64,000 nucleotides of DNA. Source: Takakia lepidozioides (lineage: Eukaryota; Streptophyta; Takakiopsida; Takakiales; Takakiaceae). Location of the stretch: assembly GCA_030704615.1 (NCBI GenBank), contig CM060733.1, positions 47,614,001-47,678,000 of the forward strand, given 5' to 3'. The notes under the pieces were generated by a model. That model was not told the DNA's origin and searched no databases. It worked only from the letters and a program-made list of their open reading frames with translations. Shown here piece after piece: positions 46,701 to 58,886 of this stretch (positions are counted from its first letter, which is position 1; the number at the start of each line of letters is the position of its first letter). The position numbers were made by a program, and so were the translations under genes.

Positions 46701-47181
46701 GCCTAAACCGAAGCTACTACAAGCACACGTAACGGTGGGAAATGTCATTCAATGACCAGCCAATGGTAAAGAAGATAGGCACCTCTCCCCACGCACAGCA
46801 AGTTTCCACTGTCCACCTTACCTGCTGCATTACGATCTGTATAATTTCTACATACAACACACGCACCCGTCCCGCAGATGCAACCACATAAGAGTGACCA
46901 ACCTCGAAGTCAGAGGGCAGCTCATAGTCCAATTGGTCCACTGAATCGTACCGTCGATTCTTGCCTGACTCTTCTTCTGGCAGCTTCTCCTCGTATTCGT
47001 AAACGTCCCCTGGAGCAACATGCTCCTCCTCCTCCTCCTCATCTGGTTTCTTCTTCCCATTGCCCTGATTCAGCTCCTTCAAAAGGCTAGAGGGCCATCG
47101 AGGGTCACCTTTACCTTTCCTCTCATCTCTCCTCGAGTTCTTCCTCAAATGACTACCTTTCTTCCCAAATTGGCGACCCAT
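40741..47181 (-). CDS. UTP14: UTP14, U3 snoRNA-associated protein of the small-subunit processome
   Basis: The gene encodes a nucleolar factor needed to process 18S pre-rRNA; in yeast it works with the U3 particle and stimulates the helicase Dhr1. I place nine exons: 47181-46903, 46428-46009, 45609-45145, 44620-44396, 44012-43677, 43217-42819, 42536-41751, 41473-41342, 40902-40741. Each is a multiple of three, giving 1067 residues. Family blocks follow in order: YEYEEKLPEEESGKNRRYD, an acidic D/E-rich region, VVSEVYPESEYN, PLPKVVQERLERK, KWQPLVKKNREAP, KIKSKTFHRLL, ERMTLKHRNTSRWAKR, GLFALPFM, LPGWGQW, ISEKMDKK, MPIGREYN and GVIIDPIKYD near the end. Most introns have GTA/GTG donors; the acceptor of exon 3 is the least certain. 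The acidic insertions make it longer than the roughly 800-900 residues usual in plants. Confidence 0.9.
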
Positions 47182-47399
47182 TCCGCAGTAAATCCCTGGA
47201 GATCTACAAGCAGATACAAGGAACTCGACAGCGTAGCATGGCCTGCAACTGCAACAGCAAGGGAACAGAGAAGGAGAGAGGAAACCAGAGATGCTTGTAA
47301 ACCCCAGACCCTAAAGCATAAGCCCTACCTCAGTTGCGGATTTTGGATGGACGTGAGCATATTCGTGGATGAACTCGTCGGCGTTTCATATTTTTGGTC

Positions 47400-47530
47400 T
47401 TGACTGGGCTGTGGCCAGGTGGTATAGCATCATTTTCGTCATCTAAGGGTTCAAACCCCTGTGCTACCTTGGCCGGCTGGGGCTCTGCCCCTCGAAGGGT
47501 TATATATTTATTTATACCCCCCTCAAGCCA
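47400..47530 (+). repeat. tRNA-derived SINE-like element
   Basis: An A-box-like GTGGCCAGGTGGTATAG and, about 30 bases on, a B-box GGGTTCAAACCCC lie at tRNA spacing, followed by a short unrelated body with an AT-rich end. It lies about 220 bases upstream of the UTP14 start codon, on the other strand. Confidence 0.5.
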
Positions 47531-47719
47531 GCCTGCCAATTTTTGCGCAAGGGGTTTTGATTCTTACCACCGGTAATGAGTTGAATTAGTCCAAGACAGG
47601 CGGAGCTGGAATATTCATCCATATTTATAGATGGATGAAATATATGATCACGATGTAGTTCACAGGGTCAGGAGACTTAGACAAATGCACAAAAGGATAA
47701 CAGCTACAAAAAAATAAAT

Positions 47720-48000
47720 ACCGTACACTCCTCCTTCGATGTCCAGCACATTGCTGCCGAATATTTAATTATTTCAGAGAAAGTAGGTCCGGCTAGATTT
47801 TACAAATTTTGAACAAGTTGGTCACATACATGTAAATTACCTCTAGGGAGGTAATTAGGGTATATCCTCTAGAGGATAACCCTAATGCAGAATTCTTTAT
47901 CGCTTCGACATTGTTTTCTAAATATTTCAGACAAGCAAAATTTGAATTAATAAACGCCGGATATCTAAGGAATGTACGGACATCGAAGGAGTGTACACTA
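47720..48000. mobile_element. MITE-like element with inverted ends
   Basis: The left end GTACACTCCTCCTTCGATG and, inverted, the right end GTACACTCCTTCGATGTCC face each other 275 bases apart; both are followed inward by a similar ATATT-AATTA stretch. The interior carries two small palindromes (ATTACCTCTAGGGAGGTAAT; a CCTCTAGAGG core flanked by AGGGT/ACCCT). The target duplication is not clear. Confidence 0.55.
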
Positions 48001-49255
48001 TAGGGCTAACCTTTGCGATGAACTAGAATTGTATTGTTCATCAGTAGTGGTGACTGAAATAAAGGTGCTCGCAAAAGTAGATTTAACTTAGACTCTGGTG
48101 TGCACTACATAGTCAGTCTATTTAGTCCATTGTATAAAATGTACCCTAAACCCGAAACCCTAAAATGTATTGTTTGATTATTAAACTTAAATGAAATCCA
48201 TTGTAGTTTTAAATTTACCAAAACATGTTTTATGAAGGTCCAAATTTTTTAAACTATTTATAAAATTGAATTGGAAAATACTCATTCATACATTTTTTGT
48301 ATGTATTTGTCATCTAAAAAAGAAAGTATAAAAAAGGGTGGGTCATCCCCACAGTGTTACATGCAGATCCCGTGTTTTGTTTTTATCTGGAAGAAAAATG
48401 GTGGATCTGCACTTCAATGTTCAATTTTCACAAGCCGCATCAACCAATAACAACATACCCACATACTCTTACATTCACTATATGAACTTTCAAGCATCCA
48501 CCATGGGATTGGATCTTGGTGGGTTAAGGCTAGCTTTTGACAATAGTCATGCAAGTTCATCAAGGGCTCCATCCAAAGCCACCCCACGAGAAACAAACAA
48601 ACATGTCCAAATTTAAGATGTTGAACAAACTCGTGCACAGGGCTGCACCTCTCATCAAGCTCATTAAAATTCGTATTCACTTCCATCTTCAAGCTTTGGA
48701 GAAGCTCCACCACCCAAACCCAGAATTAGGACAGCACTCTGATTTCCATCTACTCACCAGTTACTTGTCTCCTCAGTTACTTGTGCCAAGAGACAGGACA
48801 AGTAACTGCCACCTTTATCGCTTCATTAATCTCTGGATTCCCCACTGATAGACTAGAATAATTACCTCACATTTCTGTATCAGACTCTTGTGGCACCAGC
48901 TCTCTCTACAACTGAGCTAACCAAAAGCGAAGAAAACAATATTCTCAGCTAGAGGCTTTGTTATTGCAAATTCCCACCAGTGAATGGGATCCAGATGAAT
49001 TTTCCAGTCCCGCTAGAAGTGTTAACCATCAATCACCCTCTTTCATGCATTACCATTGCTGCCGTATCATGTTCACAGCAGCACTGTTGGCGCAGTTGTT
49101 AGATTACCTAAGATAATGACAGGTACTTTTTCTTTGTTGTAAGAATCAGCATGGGGACGCACCAAATTGCTTGCCTGTGGAATACCGCAGTGGAGCAGCA
49201 TCATGGACAGGGGATGGTGTCATAGAGAGGGGTCGAATTGTGTTCTGGACAACCG
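48001..49255. other. Intergenic DNA, no gene recognised
   Basis: AT-rich; ORFs such as 48338-48616 are short and unsupported. No RNA gene is seen. Confidence 0.4.
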
Positions 49256-49535
49256 AATTTTTCCGTGTCAGGCAGCCCTGGGCAAGCTTGGCAAGGAGCG
49301 AGCGGAGGATTGGGCTCACATCCTTAGTAAACTTTATCATGAGGAAGAAGATAAGTCTATAGCCAATGACCATGCCAAAGACAACTGCCAAATCTTCCCA
49401 CTTGCTTCGGTTGGTATCGATCTGATAGAGCATACATATGGAAGCCTATGTAAGACATACGGTAGCGCCAGACGGCCTTAGGCAGATATTTGGGGAGTCG
49501 GGAAAATCCCGCCACCAGCATATATATACCCTGAG
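49256..49535 (-). pseudogene. ABCG half-transporter fragment (C-terminal membrane part)
   Basis: The minus strand gives GFSRLPKYLPKAVWRYRMSY and IGFHMYAL, then, in another frame, YQIDTNRSKWEDLAVVFGMV followed by IGYRLIFFLMIK. This is the order of the last transmembrane region of plant ABCG11-type transporters. About 30 residues that lie between the two blocks in the family are deleted, and the junction changes frame. The ABC and other membrane segments are absent. In the family the protein exports lipids across the plasma membrane; this piece cannot function. At its upstream side it is fused in frame with the PPR relic. Confidence 0.7.
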
Positions 49536-51296
49536 CCATCATTCTTCTCACTTGTGCAGTATCATCCCACCTGCTAGCTGCAGCATATATGTTTGATAGT
49601 AGCACATAAGTCGCGGCATCCTGTTCATCCTACTTGAGGATAGATGTTGCCACACGTTTAGCCATCTCCACATTGCCATGGATTCTACAGGCACCAAGCA
49701 AGGCCTTCCACACCACAACATCTAGATTGATTGGCATTTTATTGATCGGGTCCACTGCCTCATCCAGTTGTCCTGCACGTCCAAGAAGGTCCACCATGCA
49801 GCCAAAGTGCTTTACTGTCGGAGTGATACCATGATCTTGACTCAGGGAATCGAAGTAGTGTCTTCCTTCATTCAGTAGGCCAGTGTGACTGCATGCAAAG
49901 AGAACACATATAAAGGCTGTCCAGCTTCAAGCCGTTCTTTTGCATTCCTTCAAATAGTTGCAGGACCTCCCTATGACAACATGTTGGGCATATCCTGCGA
50001 TCATCGCATTCCACATCTGACATACATATCCACGAGGGTATTGTTCAGAACCACATCTGGTACAATTCCAGCTTTGGCGATGCAACCATGCCCTTTTCCA
50101 GGGTTGCCAGGCTTGCATACGCATTGCAAACGCACACAAACGTGATGTGGTCGGGCTTCACCACTTCCCCCATCATTTGTTCATAGGTCTCCAAAAGCCT
50201 CCATCCCGTGCCCCTGCTGTGCATACCCTGCAAGCATCGTGTTCCACGACACCACATCTCGTTCAACCACAGTGTTGAAAACTCCCTTCGCATCCTCGAT
50301 CCACCTACATTTGGCATATGTCCACCAGGGCAGTGTTCAGGATGAATCTGGTGCAATTCCAGCTTTGACGATATCACCATGGACGTCTTTCCCATTTTCC
50401 AGAGCTCCCAAGCTTGCACAGGCATTGCAACCACAAACAAATGTGATGTGGTCAGGCTTCACCCCTTCGCACAACTTTTGCTCATAGGTCTCCAAAGCCT
50501 CTATACCGCACCCCTGCTGTGCATACCCTGCAAGCATCATGTTCTAGAGCCTCCATCCCGTGCCGTTGCTGTGCATATCCTGCAATCATTGCACTCCATG
50601 ACACCACATCTTGTTCAGCCATATTGTCGAACATTCCCTTCATACATGTCCACGAGGGTATTGTTCAGAATGACATTTGGTACAATTGCAGCTCTGACAA
50701 TGTCGCCATGCACCTCTTCACCCTTTTCCAGAGCTGCCAGGCTTGCACACGCATTGCAAATGCACAGAAACGTGATGTGGTCGGGCTTCACCCCTTCCCC
50801 CATCATTTGATCATAGGTCTCCAAGGCCTCCATACCACGCCCTTGTTGTGCATACCCTGCAAGCATCGCGTTCCACATGATTAAAGATGGTTGAGGCATT
50901 CTGTTGAACACTTGGTGAGCATCCATGATGCTCCTACACTTAACATACATGTAGACAAGGGTGTTGAGTAGAAAAACACTTGGCGGGAATACACTTTGGA
51001 TAATGTGAGTGTGCATCTGTTTTCCAGCTTCCAGACCTTTCATCTTGATGCACTTAAGCAAGAGACAGACATACGTATCTGAATCTGCTGAAATGCCTCA
51101 TTTGTTTAAAGTCTGTAGAGCCTCTGTCAGATTGCCTGCCGCACAAAGCATCGTCACATGCCCAGAAGTGCCAGAAGAGGCATTGTGGACTCCCTCTCTT
51201 GATCCCCTTGCAGAAGCTGTGGTCATGGTTGAGGTGCCTGATTTTAGCAAAGGTGCCGCTGCAGCTGCTACTCTCTGTAATCCAACATGCATTCAC
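49500..51296 (-). pseudogene. PLS-type PPR protein relic
   Basis: Several minus-strand frames hold pentatricopeptide repeats: LNTLVYMYVKCRSIMDAHQV, MWNAMLAGYAQQGRGMEALE, YDQMMGEGVKPDHITF (51061-50615); near-copies at 50540-50337, 50440-50045 and 50139-49927; then the E-domain pattern VWKALLGACRIHGN and LLSNIYAAASRWDD (about 49760-49540). Such proteins bind organelle RNA. Stops and frame changes separate every repeat, so it is dead. The start of the protein may be near 51296, where ASSGTSGHVTMLCAAGNLTEAL precedes the first repeats. No DYW deaminase domain is present. Confidence 0.75.
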
Positions 51297-51688
51297 CTTT
51301 TTGCCTCAGTTGTCCCACCATTAACTGGGGTCAGGAAAAGTATTCATTCCACAACTTCTCCTCAGCTCTGTTACCTGTTTCTGGATACTTTCCTGTTGTC
51401 ACATTGGCCGTATCATGTCATTCACTCCAAACTATCAAAGGTTCACTCAACTAGCTAACTTGCAGAATTCAACACGGAAATTTAGGGCCGACTCTGATAA
51501 GAGGGAAAAACAGGGTGAAATATGTTGAAGAAGGTGCCTTCATTAGCAGTGTCTAACCGTTGCCGCTGCGGGTTGCAGTTGACCATCTATTTCTTGTACC
51601 TGTCCTTCCACAGGGAATCATAGGTGATTTGGAGCTTGAAATCTGGCCCTCTTAGATGAATCTGGACCCACCCTCTATCCCTGCTCCT

Positions 51689-51780
51689 TCAGCTATCTAT
51701 GCAGAGAGCCTCTGTCAGTCTGCCTGCCTCACAAAGCATCTTCACATGCGCAGAAGTGCCAGAAGAGGCATCAATAAAAA
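51689..51780 (-). pseudogene. Second copy of the PPR relic's N-terminal segment
   Basis: ASSGTSAHVKMLCEAGRLTEAL repeats the segment at about 51110-51180 (ASSGTSGHVTMLCAAGNLTEAL), so a stretch of the gene was duplicated or two PPR genes decayed side by side. Nothing recognisable follows. Confidence 0.5.
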
Positions 51781-52074
51781 ATGGTTCACAGGAGGAACTA
51801 ATGGTTACTTGATGTGCCGATTTCTGAATGTTTTCAAACGATGTGATCTGCGGAGCCTTTGCACGAAAACCGAAGCTGATCGAATGAGGGAAAGGCCACG
51901 GTTTGCATTGAGCAGCGAGACTGTCGAGAGCTTGCAAGGTGCACGATGGCGGAAAACGCAGAGCTCCTGCAGTTCAAGAACTCCAAGAACCGGGCAGTCC
52001 GGGCAATTCCAAAACAACTTGGCGCTTTGGGTTTTTTCGCGCGAGCCGTCCGGGCAGATTCCAAAGAAATTGAC

Positions 52075-52140
52075 GACGACGATGACGTGGCGACAAAACG
52101 TGGCACTATAGCACCTTATTCCCGCTCTATGCTAAACTAG
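52075..52140 (+). repeat. Transposon end shared with 60569-60612
   Basis: GATGACGTGGC, then ACGTGGCACTAT, then CTATTCC/TTATTCC and GCTNNANNCTAAA line up with 60553-60612 in the same direction. GATGACGTGGC recurs several times near the second copy, as subterminal repeats do. Confidence 0.45.
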
Positions 52141-54600
52141 CTTCCGGTCGTCGCTAGAACTAAGTATGCCATGGCAGTTTTGGACCGTCCAAGATTGTGG
52201 AGAAACTTAGAAGCAATACAAATCTCTTATACACAACTGGAAGCTGCAGATCAATCAACATTTTGAAGCTCATTCTCAATAGTTTGTAAATGCACAGTGG
52301 CTAGATTGAAACTAAAAGTTCCACATTTTCCATTTACTAGCTCAACATTAATTTTGAAATGTTTAGTCTTTTCCATGTAACTTAACTTCATTGACATAGT
52401 TTCTGAACATACTGTGCCCCTAAAGCCCACTTAGGCGATAATTATTCAATGCAAAATGTCTAATGCATTTGATAACTTATCAAATTTTCCCTAATTGCTC
52501 AGAAACCATTTGACAAAAGTGCCTAGTTACTCAGAAATTTGAGCAAATGTTTTTATATTGCTTGTAATAAGAGGAACAAAAATCAAAACACACATGTGCA
52601 GTCGGAACCATCCTTATTCATATAAATCTCAATCTACATACGAGAGCTCCACATAACTTCCAAAAGACTTGACAATGTCATCATATTGATCCTCATCCTC
52701 TCCAGCTAACTAATCCATCATTGCTTTGAGGGATATCCTCATCTTCGAAATGCAGATTTGCAAGACATCTATAGTACTAGTCTCCTCCATGCTAGTATAA
52801 TCTCTTAATCTGATCCGATCTGATCTGATAATCTCTTAATCCAAATTATATTAGTTCCGTGACAAATATGGAACATACGGAGATGAAAGTACGTAGGATC
52901 TCCGCAAATGCGGTGAGAGGCCTGCCAACAGTCTCTCCGCCTGTTTCCATGTAGACCCGACCCCTTCCAATGACATCATTGTTGGAATGGGATTGACCAA
53001 GGGCCCTACCGTTCACTTGGTGACCGCTTGGTCAATGTAGCCATCTCATCTCTCAAGAGGAGCCGGTTGTGCTAAAAGCACAAAAGAATGTGGGCCCGCG
53101 ACACCCCTATGCTGAAAACATGGGCATAAATAAAACATATCGCTGAAATCGGGCAGGGCCAGGCGAGAAATCACCTGGGGAACCCACCCTTTTCGCCTGG
53201 GAACAGGTGAGCATGGCGCCCTAAATCCAAGGGCTGGCGCCCCATCGCACCAGGGGTCAGCGCGATGTCGCCACCTGCACCTATCGCCACCGCGCGATCT
53301 CTAGCCAGTAGCCATATTGCAGCCATACATAGTGACCATATTGCCATATTTCACCCTCTGATCGCCATATTGCGCAATATGTTGCCAGGTGGATTCTTGT
53401 TTATTACGACATTTAACAGACGCAATGCGCCCTAAATGCAGATTACGGTTCATACTGTGGTGTTTTGCTGTTCTAATGATATTATGACACATGGCACATA
53501 AACACTCAACACCCATAACGTGCTGGAAAGACCTCACAGCAGCGCCTAATGTTGTGTGCACAACGTGTCTTGCCCTACTGGGCTTGTGACTCCTCTATAA
53601 ATATCACCCGAATATATATATATATGATGCCAACCAAAGCTAGCGTAAATAAGAGCCTCTTCCACTTGGGAGTACTGCCCCATCTGCCCCATTTCGGGGT
53701 GGGCTCCATCCGCACCGTAAGCCTGTCACACAGGGCTAGTTGGCCACTTTCAATCTTACTTTGATTGATGATTAGGGATGTGAGTGATGTAATAGCCGTG
53801 AAATACAAGGCTCGTACTAGAGGTGTAGTGTATTTGGGTGGTAGGTTGAGATTATCTTTCAAACCTTGAATATTATGGGTATAAGCACCGCCCCAGACAC
53901 TCGCAATGACGACAGGGTTAGAGGTGCCGTGTTCCAGCCTCGCTGACAGAGGGCATGTATGATTGGGTCATATTTTTCGTGTTTATACATAATTGATTGA
54001 TCTGGATTTCGATTATGGCATAATGCGAATTCCAAAAAATATATTTTGAGAGATGGAATCGGTTCTGTCGGCAGCAACGCTAATATAAGAAGCCCTTGGA
54101 CTAGCAAAATATCTCGGCATAGCCTTGCCAAGCAAAGGCATGGTGCCCGTGGAAGCATACACACAGTAGCGGCCATGGGGGTATAGTGTGGTCAGGTGGG
54201 CGACCTTGGAACGTGTCTGCATTGATGAGGTTAAACCATTTGGATTTTGGATGTGAAATGGATTTGTCTAACCCATTGGTTATGTCTAGTTACCCGCAAT
54301 GCATGAATTATGGGGTGGATGCAGTGGAGAAGTAAGTGTGGCTATGTATCTATTTGGGGATTTTTGGGATGAACCTAACATACAATGTTTATTAGGGTAA
54401 AATAATGGCTAGAACAAGTTCCGTCGTTGATTATCCATGTATTGACCATACCAAAATTTCAAAGTTTGTTTGATTTGAGCATCAATAGCCCTAGGCGATG
54501 TCCAAAAATGATTGGACAAACTATGTAGGGCGGGAGACCCACTTAGATATGTAAGACTTTTTGTAGTAGATGCGGGTTTCTTGTATTAGTAGTTTTAGTT
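52141..54600. other. Intergenic DNA, no gene recognised
   Basis: Low-complexity and AT-rich with a short AT run near 53612. A minus-strand frame at 54176-53859 includes CHNRNPDQS and KHEKYDPIIHALCQRGWNTA, which looks like a former coding sequence, possibly of a retroelement, but I cannot name it. TATAAATA at about 53596 may be a relic promoter. Confidence 0.4.
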
Positions 54601-54603
54601 TCG

Positions 54604-54824
54604 CCTTATATCACCATAATGATATTTCTCTCCTGCGTCTCAAATACTTCGCACAATCCCTAATAAATTACTAGATGTTCTTTTAATGGCTGCAGTACCT
54701 CCGAGATTATTGCCAATACCTTTTCCAAAAAATATGGATAGATTTCATACTCCTTTTCGTCATCCAGTAGCTGTAGCTACAACAGTTTTTTCCAATCGGT
54801 ACCGCAATAGCTCTTGGGTTGCCC
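54604..54824 (+). pseudogene. petD: Plastid-derived petD fragment (cytochrome b6f subunit IV)
   Basis: Translation gives, with stops, [48 protein letters not shown] and, one frame over, [11 protein letters not shown]. These follow the C-terminal half of chloroplast subunit IV in order. In the plastid that protein is part of the cytochrome b6f complex of the thylakoid. Two adjacent in-frame stops at 54616-54621 and a frameshift near 54790 show that this is an old transfer of plastid DNA into the nucleus. Confidence 0.8.
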
Positions 54825-55198
54825 CAAGTCATACAAACTGCTGCTCAACCAATCCAAGGTACATTAGTGCTTCGCGGGGAGCAATGTAGCTGGACCAAGC
54901 AACCTCCTCACCAATGGAGAAAACCTCAATAGGATGTAAGTATGCCAAAGCAATGGGAAAAGTAAACCCATGTCAAGGGTAATTTTTCTTGTGTGGAATT
55001 ATAAAAAAAACGAATGTAATTTACAAATCGAATATGGGCCCTACTTCAGCACGGAGTTAGGCAATACGATCCTACACCATTTATCCCACGTTCATCCATG
55101 ATACAAAGGAATATGCCTATGAAAAATTCCCTTGTCCGTTTGGTGGGCGACTGCATTCCTAAGGGATCAAAGCTGTACAGAGCATGGCCCCACAACGA
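54825..55198. other. Short intergenic stretch
   Basis: No gene is recognised; it contains the 3' flank of the DUF1218 gene. A few codons after petD ([15 protein letters not shown]) look coding, but their source is unclear. Confidence 0.4.
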
Positions 55199-56730
55199 TC
55201 ATCTCGCTGCCGATGAGTTGGGGCTTGCTTTTGTATCCACGCTGGGCATGCCTGACTCTGGTTGCAAGCCGACTGGTGAGGGATCAGGAGGTGGAATGGC
55301 TGAAGTACTGGGCGTTGTTATGTTGTTGGCATCGAAATTCTCCACCCTGCTGATGTCGAGGTCTGTCTGATCCGGTCGCAAGGCATTCACTGCTGAAACG
55401 TACAATGCAACTCCCAAAGAAGATGAGGCAAGTGCGAACACACCCGCTGCTGCAAACTGCCCTTGCCCGACCACCAGACACCGTGTGTGGAGTTGTCTGT
55501 GGTCCTGGATGAGCTTAGATTCAACCCAGATCCCGATCAGTAGCAGGACTGCTGTAACTGCAAAGGATATCCTGCCATGCCCAAGTTTGTGTTTGCGTCA
55601 GCTGAAGTCACCTGCAACGGATAATGAAGATCACTTCCTAACTTGTGACATCCTAGAATGATCTGCAGCACGTAGTAATGTCCATCGAAGTACTCGGAAT
55701 CGGAACAAATGGAAAGCTGGCTTTGAGGAGTTCTAGTTAAGCTAGAAGCATACACATTGTGTTGAAACATAACTTGACCATCCTCAAAAAGGAAAAGTGA
55801 GAGGAAGGGCATGGCGGTTGCGTAAAATTACCATGACAAGATAAAGAAGATTGCAGCTTGCCAGCGTAAGGCTGTTGCGGGGATAGCCGACTTTGGAACC
55901 CATATTCTTGTGGAGGAGCTTACCGAACGGTGAGAAAGCCTATTGCGAAATGCTAAACCCATGAAGGCATGCCCCATGGCCAGAGATATAACTACCGCCA
56001 GCAATCCCCCAGTAGCATAACCTAGTGTGGCAGGCACATTGCCAATATACTTGCAGCGAGGAAACATCTCCACTTGGATATCTCCATTGTCTCCTTGCAC
56101 GTACCCCCAGATTGCCTACGTTGAATTTACACAGATTTTTTGATGAGTTTGATGGGATGAAGCTTCAAATTTGTTCTCTTGGGTACGTGGTATAATTAAC
56201 TGCCTCCTAAACAACTGGAGTCTAATTCTATGATATGAACTCACCTGAACAAAGACTAGCATCACATCCAAGATTGACCAAATGCTTGGGGACAGCCAGA
56301 TTGCTTGAGGAAAGGGAATGGTGCTTATGGAGGGAGCGCGGTTGCCTGTAACCCAGCACGCCACTGACAGAAGGCACTAAAGTGGAAAGATGTATCCATT
56401 GACCCATTTCCGTTCGTATAGGACAAACTTTGCAAGAATAGATAAAGACTCAAAGCTATTAGCTGGTTTCACCTAGGTCTTAAACTCACTGAGAAATCAG
56501 TGAACATTAGGCTTTCGTGTCCACATCTATTACATAACCTACTCTGAGAATGGGGCGATGGAGGCAGGACATACCTGTGATCTGGTTGTTTCGGCAATCA
56601 GGCACAAAACGAAGGAGGTAAGACCCAAGATGCTACAAAAAGGGATCACGGCTATGGCCAGCTTGTCGGAGAATCTGGCTTGCCTGGGATCTATCTCCAG
56701 ATCCGCATGTGTTACCGGTACAGCTGCCAT
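55199..56730 (-). CDS. DUF1218-family four-helix membrane protein
   Basis: Four exons: 56730-56575, 56376-56245, 56115-55832 and 55571-55199, giving 314 residues. All splice sites obey GT-AG and the frames join, including a W codon split across the last intron (ILSW then ISFAV). Membrane segments are about residues 22-43 (LAIAVIPFCSILGLTSFVLC), 52-64 or the nearby Trp-rich part, 120-140 (GYATGGLLAVVISLAMGHAF), 178-202 and 220-245. FCSILGLTSFVLCLIAE at the start and CLVVGQGQFAAAGVFALASS near the end are the family pattern. Plant members include MODIFYING WALL LIGNIN proteins; the biochemical role here is unknown. The final 60 residues form a Pro/Ser-rich tail longer than usual. The start is the first ATG after an in-frame stop. 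Confidence 0.75.
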
Positions 56731-58886
56731 AATTTGTTGGTCCTCCTTCTCCTTTCTCCTCGCCTCTGTCCACGTCAATGCATCAATTCAGTACATTTCT
56801 GACTTGATAATTTAAGCAACGATTTGCTTGCTGTGCGTCCATTTAGCGGGGTGATCATATTGGCCTAAATGGCTTGCTAATGAACTTGCTAAGCCATGCT
56901 AAGCCAAAGGGATGTGGATCGTCAGGAATTCCTCACCTACAATTTTACACTCTCAAGAAGGAAAATCTCTAGAGCTCTCGAAGTTACAACAGTTTCTTTT
57001 TCTATGTCCAACCCTCCAAACAGAGGGTCGACTGCACAGGTAGTATGAGAAAGACACACACGCCTCTGTCTCGCACAACAACACAAACAGTGATCATCAG
57101 CTGAACCAACAGGTTTTGAGAGGCTCTTTTTTCCTGCTTACCAGGTATGACCTTCACAGTTCACTAGATTACTGCTCCCGTCTCAGCTGCAGCAGGATCT
57201 GAATGACGTCGAATGTCGCTGGCCGCCTCGAGGGCATGTCTGGTGGATGCACTTAAACAGAAGGCAATCCAGATGATCAACCCTTTGAGAATTGGTTATA
57301 ATTTAAGCAAATCTGAGTGAATGCAACCTGTCGGAACAGGCCAAACTCACAACAAAGAACTTCTGATCAATACCCCCTGGAAACGTAAGAACATGAATGG
57401 CCTCCATGAACCCGTAGCTACAAGAAAGGCAGAGCGTCCTTTGAAATCTTCATCTCCTCACTACAAGTTATCGCTGTTGGATTATAACCTAGAGAAGGGT
57501 TTCGGATTTGAGAGTTCGGGTGTAGGGTGGGTGTAGTTGAGCTGCCTGATATGAGCAAGAAATGAGTGATTTTTCCTCGGATTTGTCCAGGAGAAGAGGC
57601 ACTTTCCTGTTGTCCCTTCAGTGATGGAGCTGCCCAAACCCCCCACGTCTTTCCTTCTCTACATCAAATGTACTAGAACACACTGATCGCAAAACGTCTC
57701 TGGAGAAGGTCCTCCTATCTCACACGCGCACTAGGAAGAACCAGTTGCATATATAAATCCACCCGATTCGAACTAGTGTATCACTAATGTAACATTGACG
57801 AAGCCGTAATCCGACAGCGGCTGGGAGCGATGGATCTTTGGAAATCGGTACTCAACCTGCCAAAAGAGCATCTACAATTGAACGGCCGATAGGAAGGATG
57901 AGCTTCCTGCCCTTTTGACGGGTAGCAGCATCGACTAGTCACGGAAATGCTAAGGCTCTACAGCTGAAGGGAATGTGAGCTACAATTCAATATCGCAAAG
58001 GCGCAGGACGGGTGTCCTTCAAAAGATGCAGCAAACAGCAAGCTGCCAACACACGGATCGTAGGGAAGACGAGCCCCAGGCAAGCTGACACGTTGAAGGC
58101 TACCTTCACCTTCTAGTCAAAGCTTTGCAAACTCCCGGATCATTTTCTCCCTCCGACGCTTTCCCTATTCTTGAAGTCGCCATAGTTCCTTGTCAGTCAC
58201 AATCTCATGAGAAACAGCTTCTAAGTTCTCCCTATCAAAAAATGAACCAGGTAATTGTTGTGGCTACTTCAGCTACCGACAAAACTGACAAGAGTCACCC
58301 ACCTACGTTGCCTCAGTAATGAGTAAAGCTTCTTGACACATAATGTGGGCCTTGAGATCAAAAACCGAAGTGCAGCACATGGCTGCTGCACAGTGGCTAC
58401 AACAGACAACAAGAATTACGTTGGGTCCCACAAGTGTCAGATCGCCGAAATGCTCACACCACTACAAACCCATTTCCTGCGGGAAGAGAAGACCACTCGT
58501 TACTTATTACTAAGTTATCCCACATCGTCATCTCCAGAAGCTAGAAGCAAGATCTTAGAAGCAAAGATGGATCGCGCAGGAATCTAGCAGCTACTGGAGG
58601 TAGACCGTATGTACATTTCACTCAACGCGGTGTGGGCCCAGTGGGTTTGTTTACTGGTTTGGAGGGCGGCTTGTGGTCGGTTGGCATCATCATGGGCATT
58701 TATACTTTTATGATTGTTATATGATTGTGGTTGTTGAGTTTTTGGTTTGGGTTTCCAAGGAACTTCCACCAGAGGAACCCATTGTTTGAGGCAGGGAGGC
58801 ATTAGAGGAGCCCCAGGCCCGAGGGGGAGAGAGAGATGACAAGGGTTTGATTTGAACCCCCAAACCCACAGGCCAATGCACCACCG
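56731..58886. other. Intergenic DNA; promoter side of the DUF1218 gene
   Basis: No gene is recognised. Frames at 57321-57536, 58125-58319 and 58333-58587 are short and unsupported. A tRNA-like B box (GGGTTCAAATCAAACCC on the minus strand, about 58840-58857) marks a possible SINE in 58700-58885. Confidence 0.4.

Noticed and set aside
55924-56100. A splice donor (GTAAGC) at 55923 inside exon 3 of the DUF1218 gene
   Set aside because: Using it breaks the frame with every acceptor downstream; reading through to the donor at 55831 restores the family sequence ILSW-ISFAV.
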